Assembly: GCA_027309085.1 (NCBI GenBank)
Contig: DAIDDL010000018.1
Location: 1-64,000 of the forward strand
Source: Sulfobacillus sp.
Lineage (GTDB): Bacteria; Bacillota; Sulfobacillia; Sulfobacillales; Sulfobacillaceae
Direction of reading: 5' to 3'
DNA length: 64,000 nt
Part shown: positions 61,751 through 64,000 of the stretch, in pieces
How the letters are laid out: each line of letters starts with the position of its first letter
Position numbering within the stretch: the stretch's first letter is position 1
Notes under the pieces: model-generated
Databases searched by the model: none
The model's input: the letters and a program-made list of their open reading frames with translations, nothing else
Told to the model about the DNA's origin: nothing
Program-made: the position numbers and the translations under genes

Positions 61751-63376
61751 ATGGAAGTGTTATCTTTGTCTACGAGGAATCGGATAGAAGTATCCATTGC
61801 AACCCATGGCGTTCAACAGACGCCGCTTCTGGAAATCGCGCCCGGGATCAGCGTGCTTACTGGGCGCAATAATGTAGGGAAATCACGCATTTTGCAGCAT
61901 GTTTTTCAGCTTAGACCAGCGTGGGGTACTTTTATCACTCCGTTTGATGCAAACATTCACGTGTTGAAAGCGGATGGTAGTGAGATCAGTCTTCGGTGGC
62001 AGCCAGGCAACCTCGCGGAATGCGCACGGTACCGCATCGTCAACAGTGACAAACAATTAATCGTCGACGCTGTCACGGAAAGGCGCCAAGGTAATGATTA
62101 TTGGGTGCGCGATATGGTGGCGAACCCTGGTGTTGTAGCCCAATTTAATCAACGTCCGCCTTCATTATCATTGTTAGCCCGCAATGATTTGGACATTGCT
62201 AACGCCCTTAATGCTATTGTATTAGTAGATCCCCAACGAATTGTAAGTGCTGTGGTCCAGACTACCCCCATTGATGTCCCCAATCCGAATGGTGACAATT
62301 TGGGTCAGGCTTTATATAAGCATCGAAATAATTCTTCACCGCAATTTGACGAATTGCAGCGGGTGATGGCCGAAATATTCCCCGAAGTATCGCAAGTACT
62401 GACACTGCCAACTGCGACCAATGTCGTGACTATTACAATTCTTGACCGTTACTCTAATGAGCGAATTTCATTGGACAGATGCGGTACCGGTGTTGCGCAA
62501 ATTCTCCACTTGGTCGCCTTAATTCTTTTTTCGCCCCCAGATCGCATTTTTCTCATCGACGAGCCTCATGTCTATTTACATGCCCAAGCGGAACAAGCTT
62601 TAGCGAAATTTTTTCGACAGCATGCAGAGCATAGTTACGTGGTTGCCACACATTCTCCGGTGCTCATTGATGCACTCGAACCTGACAGAATTTGGCTGGT
62701 TACTCGCGATTCTAGTGGCACAGGAATACAGTCCGTTTATAAAGATCAGCAAAGCCGTAATGCCATATTCTCTGCATTGGGGTGGCGTCCAAGTCAATTT
62801 GCTTGGGCGGACCGTGTATTATTTGTTGAGGGTGAATCCGACACAGATGTGTACCGAGAGTGGTTTCAACGCTGGGAATGGAGCCATGAAATTTCTCGCT
62901 GTGGTATCGTTCAACTAGGAGGATACGGGACGGCTAAGCCCTTACAAATGGTCGTGAAAGAACTGGAATCAATGCTATCAGTCCATATGCTCTTTTATTT
63001 GGACGGTGACAAGAAGGATACTATTACCAATCCACGTGTAAAATTTTTGCCTGATACGGAGATGGAAAATATCCTAATGCGGGATATTAAAGCTATCCGA
63101 CAAGTACTGTTGGTTGAGAATGCGTTAATTTCCCGACAGCAACGGGAAATTCTTCTTGAGAAATGGACAGAGTCGGCGATCGAGGATTTTTTTCGGAACC
63201 ACGATAGTCCCAAAGGTTCAAAGCGTTTGACGGATTTAGGTCATGCTTTGGGAATTCGATACGAAAAAACGGTTCATAATCTCCTTGTCGCAAAAATAAT
63301 GGATTTATCTTACATTGAAGATATCCAAGAAGCCTTAAAATCATTTGTGCTTGGTGCGCCTAACGAGGGTGGTTGA
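61751..63376 (+). CDS. AAA ATPase-TOPRIM (OLD-like) protein 2
   Basis: This 541-residue protein has Walker A GRNNVGKSR (~37-45), LDRCGTGVAQILHLVALIL (signature-like), Walker B FLIDEPHVYLHAQAEQAL (~266) and ATHSPVLIDAL. A TOPRIM domain follows with LFVEGESDTDVY (~357) and FYLDGDKKDT (~415). It is clearly diverged from its neighbour and not a simple duplicate. No UvrD-like helicase follows. Its codon use and GC are lower than those of the flagellar genes (26/60 GC at 60301 in the partner), suggesting acquisition. Confidence 0.82.
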   Translation: MEVLSLSTRNRIEVSIATHGVQQTPLLEIAPGISVLTGRNNVGKSRILQHVFQLRPAWGTFITPFDANIHVLKADGSEISLRWQPGNLAECARYRIVNSDKQLIVDAVTERRQGNDYWVRDMVANPGVVAQFNQRPPSLSLLARNDLDIANALNAIVLVDPQRIVSAVVQTTPIDVPNPNGDNLGQALYKHRNNSSPQFDELQRVMAEIFPEVSQVLTLPTATNVVTITILDRYSNERISLDRCGTGVAQILHLVALILFSPPDRIFLIDEPHVYLHAQAEQALAKFFRQHAEHSYVVATHSPVLIDALEPDRIWLVTRDSSGTGIQSVYKDQQSRNAIFSALGWRPSQFAWADRVLFVEGESDTDVYREWFQRWEWSHEISRCGIVQLGGYGTAKPLQMVVKELESMLSVHMLFYLDGDKKDTITNPRVKFLPDTEMENILMRDIKAIRQVLLVENALISRQQREILLEKWTESAIEDFFRNHDSPKGSKRLTDLGHALGIRYEKTVHNLLVAKIMDLSYIEDIQEALKSFVLGAPNEGG

Positions 63377-63603
63377 GGCTTGGATAAAGAAAAAGGTTGA
63401 GCCGTAACACTTGATTGTCGGAGTCTTTTAGAATGAAGTCCCGCAATGGAGCATTATAGCCTCGCCACATCTCTTTACGGTACACGCTTTGCAGTCGTTG
63501 AATTGTGTATGTTCCACATTTCGGAATGATGACGATCGCCGTTTTGTCTTTTTGTCGTATGTTCAAAATATTGGCAATCAAAGTTACAAAATTATTCGTT
63601 CAC
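63377..63603. other. 227 bases after the island, no supported gene
   Basis: A 73-codon minus frame (63360-63581) has no ribosome-binding site and overlaps the end of the AAA-TOPRIM gene. It is not accepted as a gene. No terminator with a clear T run was found. Confidence 0.45.
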
Positions 63604-64000
63604 TTAGGCTTGAGTTAATAAGGATTCTCGTAGCCATTCTTCAAAGGTTTTTATAGACACCGGAAGATTGGGGGAATTTCGATCCTCATGCGCACTCAAC
63701 CAGTGCAGGAGCTTTGCCATCTGCGGGTGCCCTATCTGCAATCCCCACGACATTCCGGGCAGGCGGTGCACCGATTGCCCAGTATGCTCTGTCCACACAC
63801 GCAGAACTTCTTTGGTGGAATCATTGCTGCCGGCTAACGTGAGTGTTTGACCTAGATAAGGGTCCGGAGTCGTCCAGATGGCCGCCACGGTGTGGCCGAC
63901 ATCCTCCAGCGCCAGCAACGGCAAGGGCTGGGTGGGCGGCATCACTGAGCGGATCACTTGCAGGAACATCCGCCCGACCCAGCGCCGATGCGAGCGCAGG
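63604..64000 (-). CDS. NmrA-like NAD(P)-binding protein, C-terminal part, cut by window edge
   Basis: The frame remains open to the right edge (RWVGRMFLQVIRSVMPP...). The visible ~130 residues contain PLLALEDVGHTVAAIW and GQTLTLAGSNDSTKEVLRVW, matching the C-terminal part of NmrA/HSCARG-type Rossmann proteins. It ends FEEWLRESLL. The N-terminal dinucleotide-binding domain lies outside. It marks the right boundary of the defence island. Confidence 0.75.
   Translation of the reverse strand, partial: LRSHRRWVGRMFLQVIRSVMPPTQPLPLLALEDVGHTVAAIWTTPDPYLGQTLTLAGSNDSTKEVLRVWTEHTGQSVHRLPGMSWGLQIGHPQMAKLLHWLSAHEDRNSPNLPVSIKTFEEWLRESLLTQA

Noticed and set aside
59940-63376. Gabija or PARIS
   Set aside because: Gabija needs a UvrD-like GajB, and PARIS has ATPase and TOPRIM on separate proteins; neither layout is present.
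63360-63581. 73-codon minus frame behind the island
   Set aside because: No ribosome-binding site, overlaps the end of a well-supported gene, no recognisable motif.

Overview
The window looks like a chromosome segment of a spore-forming Firmicute with a GC-rich genome. It has two Spo0E-like phosphatase genes, many TTG/GTG starts behind strong AGGAGG sites, Firmicute-type flhF/flhG/fliW/csrA order and an Sco1-type copper chaperone. A thermoacidophile such as Sulfobacillus would fit, but that is inference; no rRNA or marker gene is present to prove it.

Layout. (1) 1-2760 is a graveyard of mobile elements: a 5'-truncated tnpB with its right-end hairpin, the stump of a DUF2442 gene, the right end of a second tnpB-type element on the other strand, and the 3' end of a group II intron with a shifted maturase fragment. 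(2) 2761-7027 holds small chromosomal genes: a thiamine-binding protein, an MFS transporter, FxsA, a polytopic membrane protein and an Sco1/SenC protein. (3) 7188-42791 is a large flagellar locus. It encodes the motor (motAB), rod/hook (flgBCDE, fliE, fliK), MS ring and switch (fliF, fliG, fliM, fliN plus an extra FliN/FliY-like gene), export apparatus (fliHIJ, fliOPQR, flhBA), number/placement GTPases (flhF, flhG), rod proteins, fliL, csrA/fliW and the hook-junction genes flgKLN. It is interrupted at 22.6-27.0 kb by a decaying sugar ABC transporter operon with its GntR regulator and a GNAT gene. No flagellin, cap, sigma-28 or cheY gene lies in the window. (4) 42939-43630 carries two converging spo0E-like genes and a small unknown gene. 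(5) 43737-44076 is a compact tRNA operon (fMet, Met, Lys) with a textbook promoter and terminator. (6) 44477-63376, directly after the tRNA genes and lower in GC than the flagellar locus, is a defence island: brxA-brxB-brxC-pglX-pglZ-SNF2 helicase (BREX), a frameshifted GIY-YIG gene and two tandem AAA-TOPRIM (OLD-like) genes. (7) The window ends inside an NmrA-like gene on the minus strand.

The most unusual part is the defence island. Its BREX operon has the type 1 core, but a BrxHII-like SNF2 helicase stands where brxL would be expected. Its pglX gene is a compositional mosaic, AT-rich only in the central methyltransferase/specificity part. Two adjacent genes each fuse an ABC-type ATPase to a TOPRIM nuclease domain, which does not match Gabija (no UvrD helicase) or PARIS (ATPase and TOPRIM on separate proteins). 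In the motility region, FliM lacks the N-terminal CheY-P-binding peptide, and an almost canonical copy of it sits on the extra FliN-like protein at 7188.

Several genes (SEC-C protein, sugar-binding protein, MalF-type permease, GIY-YIG protein) are broken by single-base shifts or a stop codon. Some of these lie in homopolymers and could be assembly errors.
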